DNA from: Dipteris shenzhenensis
Lineage: Eukaryota > Polypodiophyta > Polypodiopsida > Gleicheniales
Assembly (NCBI GenBank): GCA_047967505.1
Contig: CM106539.1
Reading direction: 5' to 3' (one strand)
DNA: 64,000 nt
Part shown: in pieces, positions 23,042 through 33,407 of the stretch
How the letters are laid out: each line of letters opens with the position of its first letter
Numbering within the stretch: the first letter of the stretch is position 1
The notes under the pieces: model-generated
Told to the model about the DNA's origin: nothing
The model's database searches: none
Seen by the model: only the letters and a program-made list of their open reading frames with translations
Program-made: the position numbers and the translations under genes

Positions 23042-25632
23042 TCAATGATTGGGAGAAGCTTCTCCTCGGCAAGGGTCTTCACATGGGATTCCAAGATCTA
23101 CCACCTCTGTCGGAGGGGAGGTGGTGGAGGTGGAGGTAGTGGCAATTGTGTGAGGGTGATGCAAGTGCATGCCAAAGTGGAAGGAGAGGGGTGGGGGATT
23201 GACAGGAGAATGGCCCTCGAGCAAGAAGAGGGCGTTACCCATGGTGGGACGCAGGGAGGGCTCATCTTGGATGCACCAGAAGGCAATGTGGATGACTCGG
23301 AGGGCTTGGGGCAAGTCAAGGGGTTCCAGGTGGAGGAAAGGGTCGAGAATGTCTTGCCAATCGCCATTCTCTACCTTCTTGGCTGCGAGAGCTGGGAAAT
23401 ACCATCCTTCGGTGTCGCCATGCACAGCAAGCCTCGCCACGTCCACGTTCTTCCTGCCGCTCACCACTTCCAACAGCACCATCCCAAAGCTATACACATC
23501 GCTCTTCGCTGTTTCATCCGTTAGTATCAAGCATTCCGGCGCCATGTACCCTGGCGTCCCCCTCATCCTCGTTACCGCCGTCGTCTCATCCTCGTTCACC
23601 AGCCTCGCTAGCCCAAAATCCGATAGCTTCGCCATAAACTTGTCGTCCAGCAGTATGTTCTGTGGCTTGATGTCCAAATGGATTATCCTGTTTCTGCATT
23701 GCTCGTGTAGAAATACCAACCCCCGCGCTGTGTGTATCACGATCTCCAACCGCTTCGGCCAACCCAGCACCATGTCCGGCGAGGCGGGCGAAGGGTTGCG
23801 GAACAACCAAGTGTCCAGTGACCCGTTCGGTACATACTCGTACACCAAAAGCCTTCGCGACCCCGCTTCACAGAAGCCTCTCAGATGCACCAGGTTCTGA
23901 TGATTTATGTTGCTCAGAGCAATCACCTCCGCTCGGAATTCTTTCAGCCCCTGGCTTGAGCTCCAGGTCTCCAATTGCTTCACTGCAACCATCGAGCCGT
24001 CGGGGAGATTGCCCCTGTACACCGAACGAACCCACCCGCCCCAAGCTTTTGGCTGAAGTCAGCTGTTGCCACTCGTAGCTCTTTGAACTTGAACCGTTTG
24101 GGTTGGCCTGGCAAGGCGGAAAGCAGATCCTCCTCGTCCACCTGCTTGGTATCCGCCCTTTCTTTGCGTTTTGCGACGTACCAAATTCCGAAGAAGCCAA
24201 TGGATGCCACAGAGGTGAGGCTTATCCAAACGATCAGCTTCGTCTCTGACATCAACTGGTTTGCGCTGGAATTGGCTTTCTGGTACTTTAAGGCGCCAGT
24301 GAGGTTCGAGTCGGATACTTGAATCATGGAAAGAACATTCTCATGGAGGAAACATTCGCTAGTGCTATTTCTGTAGAAAGCCGCTAAGCAAGAGCAATTG
24401 ACTGCGCAAGCTGCCTTGCATTTTTCGAAAGAATCAACTAGCAAGGTCGGAGAAATGAAATCATTAGCGAAATAGTCGACTCTTTCCATATCAAGAAAGC
24501 CATGTTCATCAGTTCCATTGTTGCACGCCAGGGGAATACAGGGCACGCAACTCGTAATACCCTCGCTGGAATTCATTTGGCGAAAGCACGGCACTTCGGT
24601 TTCAGAAGAAGCACCAACCAACACGTTCCCTGGACACGAGCATAACGAACTGGAATTCGTATTGCAAATACCATACTGCCCACATGCGTTCGGAAGTGCG
24701 CAAAGCCCACGGCCAGTAAAGGAGAACAAGTCGAAGAAGGGATCGTAATCAGGATGATACCCCCGTATGTTGCCATCCACATCTAATCGAATGAACCTGA
24801 TTGGGCTGGGGAATTGGACCACTGGGCCACCATCGGGAGAATACGAAACACACCCTGGAGAATCAGCTGCTTGGATTTGCGTAAGATTATCTGAAGTGAG
24901 CCGCAATTCTGTATGATTACAAGCAGTGCTGTAGATCTCGTACACGGTAGAAATGTTCAAGGGGAACTGGATCGCAAAATACGGAACGGGTGCTGAGGAG
25001 GATTGCACGTACAGAATAAGGCCGCCAGGCTTCATCACCGCTGTATAATTCCCCGTAACCTGAAGAGCACTACCCTGAAATTTGGGCGAGAACCCAGAGA
25101 CTAGCGTTTTCCCGGACTTCAAAGCCTGCCCGGGAACGAGCAAATCGATGGGATCGTCGAAGCTTTGCCAGAGGGGCGAATTGGCAGCATCGAACAAGAT
25201 GAGGTTGCCGTAATCAGTGAGTTTCATGCCGACGGCGTTGTTGGTGTTACTGTTCCAGACCGGCTCACCCTGGGGGTTCCTGAGGAGGACATCTCCGTGC
25301 GAATCGGAGCTCAAGGAGGAGTTGACAGGAACGGGGTTGTTGCGATTGGCGATCCAGATGGGAACGGCGGGGTAGAGGCGGGTGGAGAGGGCGACGGAGA
25401 TGTGGAATTGGTTGGGCTTGTCGAGCGTCTGGCAACCGAAGGAGAAGTTACCACTGGAGAGGAAGATGTCGGAGAGGACGAAATGGGTATTGTCGGTGGG
25501 GCCACAGAAGAGGAGGGAGGAATTGAAGAGAATGGAGGAGGGGAAGGAGGAGGACGGGATAGGAAGGGAGGTAGCCACAAGCAGGAAGAAGACGAAGAAG
25601 GGGAAGAGGAGGGAGGGGAGGCGATCCACCAT
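23042..25632 (-). pseudogene. G-type (bulb) lectin receptor-like Ser/Thr kinase, SD2-5 type, frameshifted
   Basis: Intronless minus-strand gene, ATG at 25630-25632, TGA at 23042-23044. The first frame (550 codons) has a signal peptide (about 1-25), a bulb-lectin region (about 60-165, with IWIANRNNPVPV and TDYGNLILFDAANSPLWQSFDDP), an EGF/PAN-like Cys-rich region (CGQYGICNTN; CKAACAVNCSCLAAFY), a membrane segment at about 466-486, and kinase start KLGAGGF. One missing base near 24026 shifts the frame inside the glycine loop. The second frame continues VYRGNLPDGSMVAVKQLE with Lys (VAVK), HLDIKPQN, DFG and APE. HLD instead of HRD marks a non-RD kinase. Such proteins are plasma-membrane receptors that phosphorylate Ser/Thr in signalling, often in defence. 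All other catalytic residues are intact, so a base-calling error is possible. Confidence 0.9.
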
Positions 25633-25723
25633 AGCTGCTGCACGTCAAGGCGATCCACCATATAAGCTGCTGCGCAAAGAGCAGCAGAGCTGGGCACGAA
25701 TAGATAATGGAAGTTGAGCATAT

Positions 25724-25731
25724 CTTTTATA
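25724..25731 (-). promoter_or_regulatory. Candidate TATA box of the lectin receptor kinase
   Basis: The minus strand reads TATAAAAG about 92 bases upstream of the ATG at 25632. Spacing and sequence fit a plant core promoter with a 5' leader of roughly 60 bases. Not tested by any transcript. Confidence 0.5.
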
Positions 25732-25739
25732 CCGCTATG

Positions 25740-28265
25740 GAACCTTTCACCTTGGTCTTGCCCGGCCTTGTACGCTACCCTCCACCTCGAAGCGCTCTCT
25801 TCGTTCCCACCTCTCATTCCAAGCTCACAATCCTGCACTTTCAATCCAACTAGATTGCAATAGAGCCTCTCTCTGTCGTCGAGCACGTAACCACTAACTC
25901 GATCCTGAACTCGAATCCTAGCATTTTATCAAATTTTAAAGGAAAAAATGAATGAGTAACAGTAGGGACACGAGACATGACACAAGGTTCCTTAGGAGTT
26001 AGGATCCGATCCTCCTGCAAATGTCAGGGGTGGTGATTTATTACCGACTTAGTAAGCTCCATATTTTGGAAGTTGAAGCCCAATAAATACATGAATAAAG
26101 TGATGCTCATAAGAGCTCATAACTAATACTCATTGGTCTATACAATATTGTCACATGGGCTTCAACCATATGTATAAAGGTGTTGTCGTTCTTTGATGTT
26201 GCATCCAGCTTGGATTTCTTTGCTCCTTCCATCGAGAACATGTATTAAAAGAGAGGAATATTATAAGAATTCACATTGAAAATAAGAAAAATTGAATGAA
26301 CGAGCAATTAACAATATTTATATGATAATATATAATATAATTTTATAATCACACATAGTATGGGTGGGGAGGCGGTGCGCTTCTTTTCCCCAAAGAGTTA
26401 TAATCCAAAGGAATGCCCTTCCCCAAGCATTGAGATTGAGAGCATCGAGAATATTAGCACCGAGAATATTAATGCTTAGAATAAGTCTCGCGAATGGATA
26501 AGATACTAGCATATTGCCTGAATGTCAATAATCATAATCGTACAACGTAGTCCAATGTCAATAAAATCACCATGAGCGGCGAACCAGGTGAAATTCAAAT
26601 TCTCGTCGTCTTTTGGCAATTTATTTGATCTTGGAGGCAAAAAAAAGGCCACATTGTTGTAGGTCATTAGCTCAGGGAGCATATGCTCTAGATGGCAGTA
26701 GATGCTATTAGCCACGGTGAAAGGCATTAATGGTATTGGAACAATGTGAAGGATGCTGATGTCAAAGCCTGATAAGTCTTCAATAAATGAGATCCCATAA
26801 TTATACTTTGCCTAGTCGATGAATGGACCACATCAATTTGCTAGAGGGCAGCAAAGAACGATAGATGCAATCTCTTTGTACAATTCCCTCCATGAATGTG
26901 TAACAAACATGCTGACAAACATAAACAATACATTCATAATAGAAGCCATATTAAAGCATGCTATCCATTATTTAAGCCCAAAAATTGGACCATGCATTCT
27001 CCATTAAATAAACCAAAATTAGACCATGCATTCACCATTAAATAAACCAAAATAAGTCTTTGTTTCACAATTTGTGCATTCAATGTATTAATCAATGCTA
27101 ATTACTGAGAGCACTTGTTTTGGTTTTGGAAATTGTCACAACTTTGTTGCATATAAGATTTCATTGGTGGGCAATTCTTGCATGGATTTTACATTGGATT
27201 TATAGGCCTATTTTGCATGAGATTTTGTCAATAGAGTGAGGTAGTGTTTTTAATTAATCAATAGAGTGAAGTAGTGTTTTTTTCATGCCCTGCAGATAGC
27301 AACTAGTAGTTGTAGATAGAAGTGGACGATTCATAGTATTTGAGTTAATGTGGGCGAAGACTTTATCAAACCAAATGGAAACAAAATGAATGGAATTAAG
27401 TTCAGATTCAAGTACAAAATAAAATTTGCGAGGAAGGATTGAAAGGATTACTTACTCCATACTTGCAACCTTCTTGTGCAATTCTTGTTAAATCAAAGAG
27501 AGGCTTTGCAAAAAAGTGACAGAATCAAGCCTTGACGTTTGAAGAATTGATGTCGGAGAAGGACAATAACTTTTGGATGGAAATCCCACACAGGCAAGAA
27601 TGCAAGGCAAGAAGGTACTCTTCCTCTTCATCTAATGTGTCTAAGCTCTTTGTAATGTAAATCAATGCTAGGATGTCTAGCTACCGAATGCCTTTGTCAC
27701 TATTACTTTTACTCCTCCTACAAAATCGATACCAGATCTATTGGGGGATAACTTCAAAATTATAATCTTTGAAGGTGTACTGTAGAGGCATTGTTGTGTT
27801 AGCTTTTGAGAAGCTTTTTGTTTGAGCTTTAAAGCTTTTCAACCGGTTGAACTTGCCATACCTATACCACTCAGTACGACAATGAATAACCCATAGTTAC
27901 CTCATCTTTGCAAAACCATACACCCATAACAACACTGCTAATAAGGTCGACTTTTGCTCCTGAAACATGTAGTTTGACATGTTACAACCCCATAGCAATC
28001 ATGCATAGGCCAAAAGGTGCATATGCATATTTCTACATGCCTTACCATGTCCAGCCCCCTTGCTGACGTAGTTGTCCAATGATTTCCAGTCGAAGTCCCC
28101 TCACTAGGCTGTGTGCTATTGCTTGAATATGCAGCTTGGTTGCATGCTTTGCTGATGTTGTCTGTTGTATCGAATAAGAAGAAACCTAAGCTGCTTGAAT
28201 CGTGTCACGGGCATACAAGCTGTGATGCATGCATGGCTTTTAGATGCTATACGCAATATGTTATA

Positions 28266-28303
<38 letters not shown>

Positions 28304-28440
28304 AGAGAGAGAGGAGATTGATTTTCTTTTAGCACTAACATTGCCATCATTGTCCCAAAGAACAACTTCCACTCCATTCACAGAATCCATTCCAGCAGCA
28401 CCGCAACCACCCAATGCTTGGATCTACAACACCGAAAGTC
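25740..28440 (-). other. Mostly non-coding, with two exon-like stretches on the minus strand
   Basis: Minus-strand frames at 26506-26727 (PFTVANSIYCHLEHMLPEL, FFLPPRSNKLPKDDENLN) and at about 28325-28430 (GVEVVLWDNDGNVSAKRKS) have protein-like composition, but I do not recognise them. They may be exons of the gene whose first exon is proposed at 28900-29011. Short tandem repeats occur at 26940-27058 (about 33-bp unit around ACCATGCATTC) and 27225-27288. Otherwise nothing is recognised. Confidence 0.3.
28267..28299. repeat. (CA)n microsatellite
   Basis: About sixteen CA units. Confidence 0.95.
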
Positions 28441-28609
28441 ATAGTACGTAATGTGAAAATGTGCTTAGCAACTTATTCGTCAACTTGCAATCTGATCCGC
28501 TCAATATGGAATTATAGAATTCAAATATGAAGAATCACAATGGCAGCTATATGTTTTGAAAAATGTATTACCATTCTATGTGGTAGACGCTGCCGAGAAG
28601 CTCAGCATG

Positions 28610-28735
28610 CCACTTTGAACGACTTCACTACAAATACAAGTCATAGCATCACTTGGGATAGTCCCACAAAGAATACCGTCAGTGTTAGAGCCCAACTACG
28701 ATAGTGGTCAGCACTAGTGTGCGGCCAGCTTTAAT
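28610..28735 (-). other. Exon-like minus-strand stretch
   Basis: One minus-strand frame stays open and reads SNTDGILCGTIPSDAMTCIC, then SEVVQSGMLSFSAAST. It has no recognised family. It lies between the proposed first exon at 28900-29011 and the stretch at 28325-28430, in the same orientation. Confidence 0.3.
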
Positions 28736-28899
28736 TCTAGAGTGAGCATGCTATGAGTGAAAGGCTATGGAAGGAGAAAACCAATCAATCTCTTTCTTGA
28801 ATGTGATTTTGATTGTTTGTTGGTCAGAGGGGCTCAAGGAACAATGTGAAAGACAAAGTAGTAATAGGAAGACGTTCAATGTTTAGTATATAAGTACCT

Positions 28900-29011
28900 C
28901 CTTTTTATCCTCCAACAATTCTTCTTGTCGCTTGCTGTTCAGCATGGTTACTTCTCTGTGGGTCTCACGCACCCTAAACTTTTTCTCCTTCTCCTTCTTT
29001 GCATTAGCCAT
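28900..29011 (-). CDS. Candidate first exon of an unidentified minus-strand gene (partial)
   Basis: From ATG 29009-29011 the minus strand reads MANAKKEKEKKFRVRETHRE, then VTMLNSKRQEELLEDKKE, followed by GTACTT as a possible splice donor. The product is highly charged and probably coiled or unstructured. The ATG lies 5 bases from the end of an inverted CACTA copy at 29017. No family is recognised, and the ATG could be an internal methionine of an exon cut by the transposon. Confidence 0.4.
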
Positions 29012-29016
29012 ATCGT

Positions 29017-29546
29017 CACACATAACAAGACAAAGCAACTAGAGATGCGCTTGATAGATGTGCAAAATTGTGGGTGCGTCTATAGGCATAGATAGAATAG
29101 AGAAAATATGAGTGCATCTATTAGCGCATCTAATAGCATGGTTATTAAGGTGCCTAATAGTGCGCCTACATTGTTACTTGGACGCGTATTTAGACGCATT
29201 TATAAACACATATCAGAGAATACAGAGAGTAAAATTTTGCTACAGGCTGATAAATTTTCATCACTTCTTTCCAAACCTTGCCCATGATTACCAAAGAACA
29301 TAATTTTAATAAAAATATCAATGCTTTCTCACAAACCCATATATACAAAAATTAAGTGAGGTGAGGAGAATGAGACAATATATAAAATAGTTTTGCCAAT
29401 ATCAATGATGGGCTATGGTTCGATCTCATCCTCAATGAGATCAACCCTTGCCAAGCTGTCTACTTCAAAATCCAAACCAATGTTGAGATCTACAAATACA
29501 TTTAGCCTGCTACTACTTGTCCTACTGTGCTGATCAAAATCAGCAT
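29017..29546 (-). mobile_element. Copy A: 3' end of an inverted CACTA element
   Basis: It starts CACACATAACAAGACAAAGC, an inverted 3' tip of the Element 1 family. An ATAGACGC-type array and the 3' end of the TNP2 gene follow, readable as the reverse of ...GLNVFVDLN and EVDSLARVDLIEDEIEP-type codons near 29410-29545. It breaks at 29546, where copy B begins with its own tip. The rest of copy A is not visible in this window. Confidence 0.75.
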
Positions 29547-30419
29547 CACAACAAGACAAAGCAACTATAGACGTGCTTGATAGATGTGCGAAATAGCGGG
29601 CGCATCTATAGGCACTACTAGAATAGCAAAAATATGGGTGTGTCTATTTGCACGTCTACACTGTGAATTAGATGCGGATTTAGATGCAAAACAGAGAATA
29701 CAAAAAGTGAGATTTTGGTGTAGGTTGATAAATGTACAGATTCACTGCTTTCCAAACATTGCCCATGATTACCAAAGCACAAATACATTCAACCCACTAC
29801 TACTTGTGCTACTCATGTGCTCATCGAAATTAACATCACCAATGGTAGGCTCGTCCTCATGGGTAATGGCCTCAATATCTGTATCTCCTATCTCATGATC
29901 ATCCTCCTCTCTCATATCACAGTCATCATTAGCTCCATGGCCATGATTATCCTCCATACACTCCATATTAGTAAATGTACTATACATCACTTTAGAACAT
30001 GGCGTAATAGGTATGACATGCCACCACTTATTATTATCCACAATTAGTTGATAGACAACCTAATTCAAACACAAATACAATCATGTTATTTTCCTTGCAT
30101 CAAAGGTATCAAATATTTAAAAGTGAGTCTTTTTATATGTGTGTACAATACCTGTTCACATTATTGCGGTAGTACTAGTGTGTCCTTCTTACTTTGCCAA
30201 AACTTTGTGGAGTCAATAGTTACAAAGCCACTTGCATGGCGTTTGATTGTTGCATTAGGGCCTCTTTCCACCACGTCCTTAAACCACTTTACATCCAAAA
30301 CATACACAAAGAAGCATCGAAAGTCAAGCTTAATAATATCTTGGATTATGCCACAATAATCATCCATGGCTCCATTGGCTCCCTCAAAGCTAGCAATGAT
30401 GCTGCAATCTTGTGTGTTT
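29547..30419 (-). mobile_element. Copy B: inverted CACTA element, 3' part, interrupted by Element 2
   Basis: The tip CACAACAAGACAAAGC begins at 29547, inside the coding part of copy A. Minus-strand coding includes the acidic tail (29769-30041) and DUF4216 (30161-30367: MDDYCGIIQDIIKLDFR, then FFVYVLDVKWFKDV). An internal deletion removes the stretch between the 3' UTR and the codons around 29780. At 30419 it is cut by Element 2, with TTT duplicated, and continues at 37837. Confidence 0.82.
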
Positions 30420-30435
30420 CACAACAAGACAAAGC

Positions 30436-30690
30436 ACCCATAGACGTGCGCACAGACGCATTTCATGAACTAAATAAAAAACTTACGGGCGTGTCTATTT
30501 GTGCATCTATTTGCGCGTCTGGAGACCCGCGTCTAATTGCACATCTATATATCAGACTTACACGTGTATAGACGCGCACAAAGATGCATAGATAGATGCG
30601 CTTATAAATGGTTTTATAGACGCGCGTATAGATGCAAATCGAACAGACAGACGCGAATATAAACGCGTTTTTAAACGCACTGATAGACGC
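30436..30690. repeat. 5' subterminal motif array of Element 2
   Basis: ATAGACGCG, GATAGATGCG and related units are repeated in both orientations, with longer palindromes of the form GCGTCTATAGACGC assembled from two units. These are the expected binding sites of the TNPA-like protein, by analogy with other CACTA elements. Confidence 0.78.
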
Positions 30691-31053
30691 GCCTTTTTAA
30701 AAAAAATTTTTTTTACAGAATACTGTGTATGTTATGTATGCTATATAGTTACAAGAATACCATATCCACATTCTGTAATTCAATTCTTATAGCCAACCGC
30801 ATTTTAATTACAATTCCAAATAAAATATTACAACTCCAAAACGCAATAAAATTGAAAGCTCAAAAAGTGCTTGTATATACATATAGCATGAGAAGCTAAG
30901 CCACGTCATGTGGCTTCAAGTACAAAAAATAAGGAAGCTAAGCCATGTCATGTGGCTTCAAGTACAAAAAATAAGAGGAGTCTATATACAAGAGGCACGA
31001 AGCCAAGCCAGTGGCTTTAAGTACAAAAAAGAATAGTAGCACTACTTCTACGA

Positions 31054-32500
31054 CTAATCCTCGCTGCCTTCCATGCTCCCTTCTGCGCTCCCTTCTGCAC
31101 CTCCTTCCTCGTCTTCCTCGTCATCTTGTGCATGGGCCTGTAAACAAGGGACAACATATATCAATGTATGAAAAATCAAATCTTTACTTATAATTTTGGC
31201 ATTATTTATTTACTTTCAAATACCTGGGGGGCCTGTCCAGTAGCTCGGGTATACTGCTCCTCAGTAATCAACCCGTCATCATAGAAGTGCCTCCATGTAT
31301 CTCCTCTGCGATGGTGGCGGTGGTAGGCTGTCTCCACTAGAGTAGGTTATTTGCCCACGATCTCAAGCTGCATGACCGCGATACACTTTGTGGAGGGATT
31401 AGTACAAAGAAACAACCAACCTCCTAATAAACTACATAAGCAATATAATTTGAGATCGATACACTTACAAATTGGGCCTCCCATTATTCAACACCCCTTG
31501 CTCCAAAATGCGCGCTTCCATATTTCTCCATCTGGATCCTCCGTGCCTCCACGTGCTGCAGACTGGGCTCCTCCCTCGCTGACTTCATTGCCTTCTTCCA
31601 CTCACGCTTCTGAGCGGTGTGGGGCGGGCCCCTTGGAGGTTGACCTGCCTCAAGCCTGGCAAGCTTCGCTAGTGCCTGCCTCTTAAGGGAAGATCTTTTA
31701 TTGCTAAGTATCGTAACAATCTTTGACTTCCCCCATTTATCTGTGAACTGGCGATTGGGGGCGTTAGGATACCTAGCGAGGGTCTCATCAGCCAACCTCT
31801 TTGGGTGGTCTTTATAGTGGATAAAGCAATCTCTGTAATTGTTAGCAATTATAGAGCGCATGAAGGCCATGATGTCCTTCCCCCGCGCATCCATCAAGAT
31901 GCCTCCTGTCTGAGTGATGTCATAATAAATCGTACCATCACCCAGAGGCACGTCTAAATCATCTGAATCATCCTCCTCCTCACCGCCACATGGCCCAAAG
32001 CATTGTGCCATGCATCCGCCACCGCTCTCCCTGCTACTACGCCTGCTACCCTGTCATGTCGAGCTCGTACGCTGGCCACTCGTAGCTAGGGACTGCACGA
32101 GACTACGCTGACCACTCGTAGCTAGAGAACCGAGTCTCGACGACTGGGGAGTACATCGACGGCTCGTCGAGACAGAAGGACCTCCTGATGGCATGGGGGA
32201 AGGGGCATAAGATGGGATGGCAGAAGGGACATAAGACGGCATGGGGGAAGGGGCATAGGACGGTACGGGGGAAGGGGCATAAGAAGGGGCATAGGACGAC
32301 TGTGCGGACTCCACTGGGCTGATCTCAAGCAGTGTGGGGTGGCTCGGAGTCTATAGTGCCAACTCCTGGGGAGTGTTAAGGGTACCCGTCATATACCCAT
32401 ATAACTCCGCAGGACTAGGAGGGTGCCCTAAAAAATTATATAAGTCCTTCCAAATCGATTCCCGTGGATCAGGTGAGCTAGAAGCACTTCCTCCCCACAT
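31054..32500 (-). pseudogene. TNPA / Transposase_24-like gene of Element 2
   Basis: The ATG at 32498-32500 gives MWGGSASSSPDPRESIWKDL. Then comes a Pro/Ser repeat region built of PSYAPSPMPSYAPS-type units (about 32160-32310), an acidic segment (EEEDDSDDLD), the core with TDKWGKSKIVTILSNKRSS and LARLEAGQPPRG, a splice donor GTAAGT after WEAQF, an exon reading HRHHRRGDTWRHFYDDG, and a last exon with EDEEGGAEGSAEGS ending at the TAG at 31054-31056. Lesions: TAG near 32351, TGA at 32054-32056 (CGA in Element 1), and TAA before WEAQF. The product probably bound subterminal repeats. The family assignment rests on layout and core resemblance. Confidence 0.62.
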
Positions 32501-32572
32501 GTTGAATTGGAAAAAAGGAAACAAATCTATTACTTTGGGAGCTGAGAAGAAAGGGGAAGAAAAAAGAGGCTC

Positions 32573-32838
32573 TGTCAGAGCGCGTCTATAAACCTGTCTG
32601 ATTTGCGCATCTATAGACGCATCTAACAGAGCGTTTAACAATCCGTCTAACAGTCCATCTAACAGTGCGTTTAAAAGTGCGTCTAACAGTGCATTTAAAA
32701 GTCCGTTTAATAGGGCGTCTGTGTGAGCGTCTACAGACGTGCTATGTGTATCTGCAACAAGCCAGACGCACGGATAGACGCGCTTGTAGACGCACTTTTA
32801 GACGTGTCCTGAGACGCGCCTATAGACGCGCTTCGACA
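32573..32838. repeat. Internal inverted-repeat box with ATAGACGC motifs (Element 2)
   Basis: This 266-bp block begins TGTCAGAGCGCGTCTATA and ends with the inverted partner TATAGACGCGCTTCGACA. It is filled with TCTAACAGTGCGT and TAGACGCG units. It is the counterpart of 3291-3462 in Element 1, expanded by about 94 bp through extra TCTAACAG(T/C) repeats. It lies just upstream of the TNPA-like start, in the divergent intergenic region. Confidence 0.7.
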
Positions 32839-33229
32839 GGCGAGAATACTAAAAAGTCGAAAAGGACATTGCGCCCGACAAAAGAACGTGTCGCTCATAC
32901 CTATCCTGCGTTTCGTGGATGCGAGAAAGTACAAAACTGGAAAGAGCAAGCAAGAACTTCAAAAGGACTTACTTGGAAAAAGGTATGGAAGGATCTTTCT
33001 TTTCCAAACTTGTTTCTTCTCCTTGTTCGTACTCCTCCTCTCCTTTAGGCTTGGAAGCAAGTGTAGGTACGGTCCCTTTCTCTTGAGTGAAAGCTTGGAA
33101 CTGTGTATGGGAGGATCTCTCTTAAGCTTCAAATCTATGGAACTGCTAATAAAGAAGGAAGGAAGCCGCTCGCGAAGTTTAAGTAATGAAAAGAAAAGCA
33201 AAGCGAGCGGCGCGCCGAAAAGCAGGTTT

Positions 33230-33352
33230 AAAAGCTGTGTCTATAGTCGCGTCTATCAGCGCGTCTATAGTCGCATCTGAATACACAGAGTAGACGCGCG
33301 TTTAGACGCGTCGATAGACGCGACTATAGACGCGGCAATAGACGCAACACAG
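33230..33352. repeat. Second internal motif cluster (Element 2)
   Basis: Consecutive units GTCTATAGTCGC, GTCTATCAGCGC, TTAGACGCG and ATAGACGCGACTATAGACGC lie 56-178 bp upstream of the TNP2 ATG at 33408. They have the same sequence class as the transposon ends. Confidence 0.7.
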
Positions 33353-33407
33353 AGTTTAAATTAAGCATTTGAAGAAGAGCAAATTTGGTGGGTTGTTTGT
33401 TTGTACG

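Noticed and set aside
23045-23900. Antisense frames of 159 and 243 codons across the kinase domain.
   Set aside because: They mirror a GC-richer conserved exon; the minus-strand kinase explains the openness.
25165-25886. Frames of 166 and 191 codons overlapping the lectin kinase start.
   Set aside because: The first is antisense to the signal-peptide and lectin region. The second is another frame on the same strand with low-complexity Ser/Pro content. Neither shows a motif.
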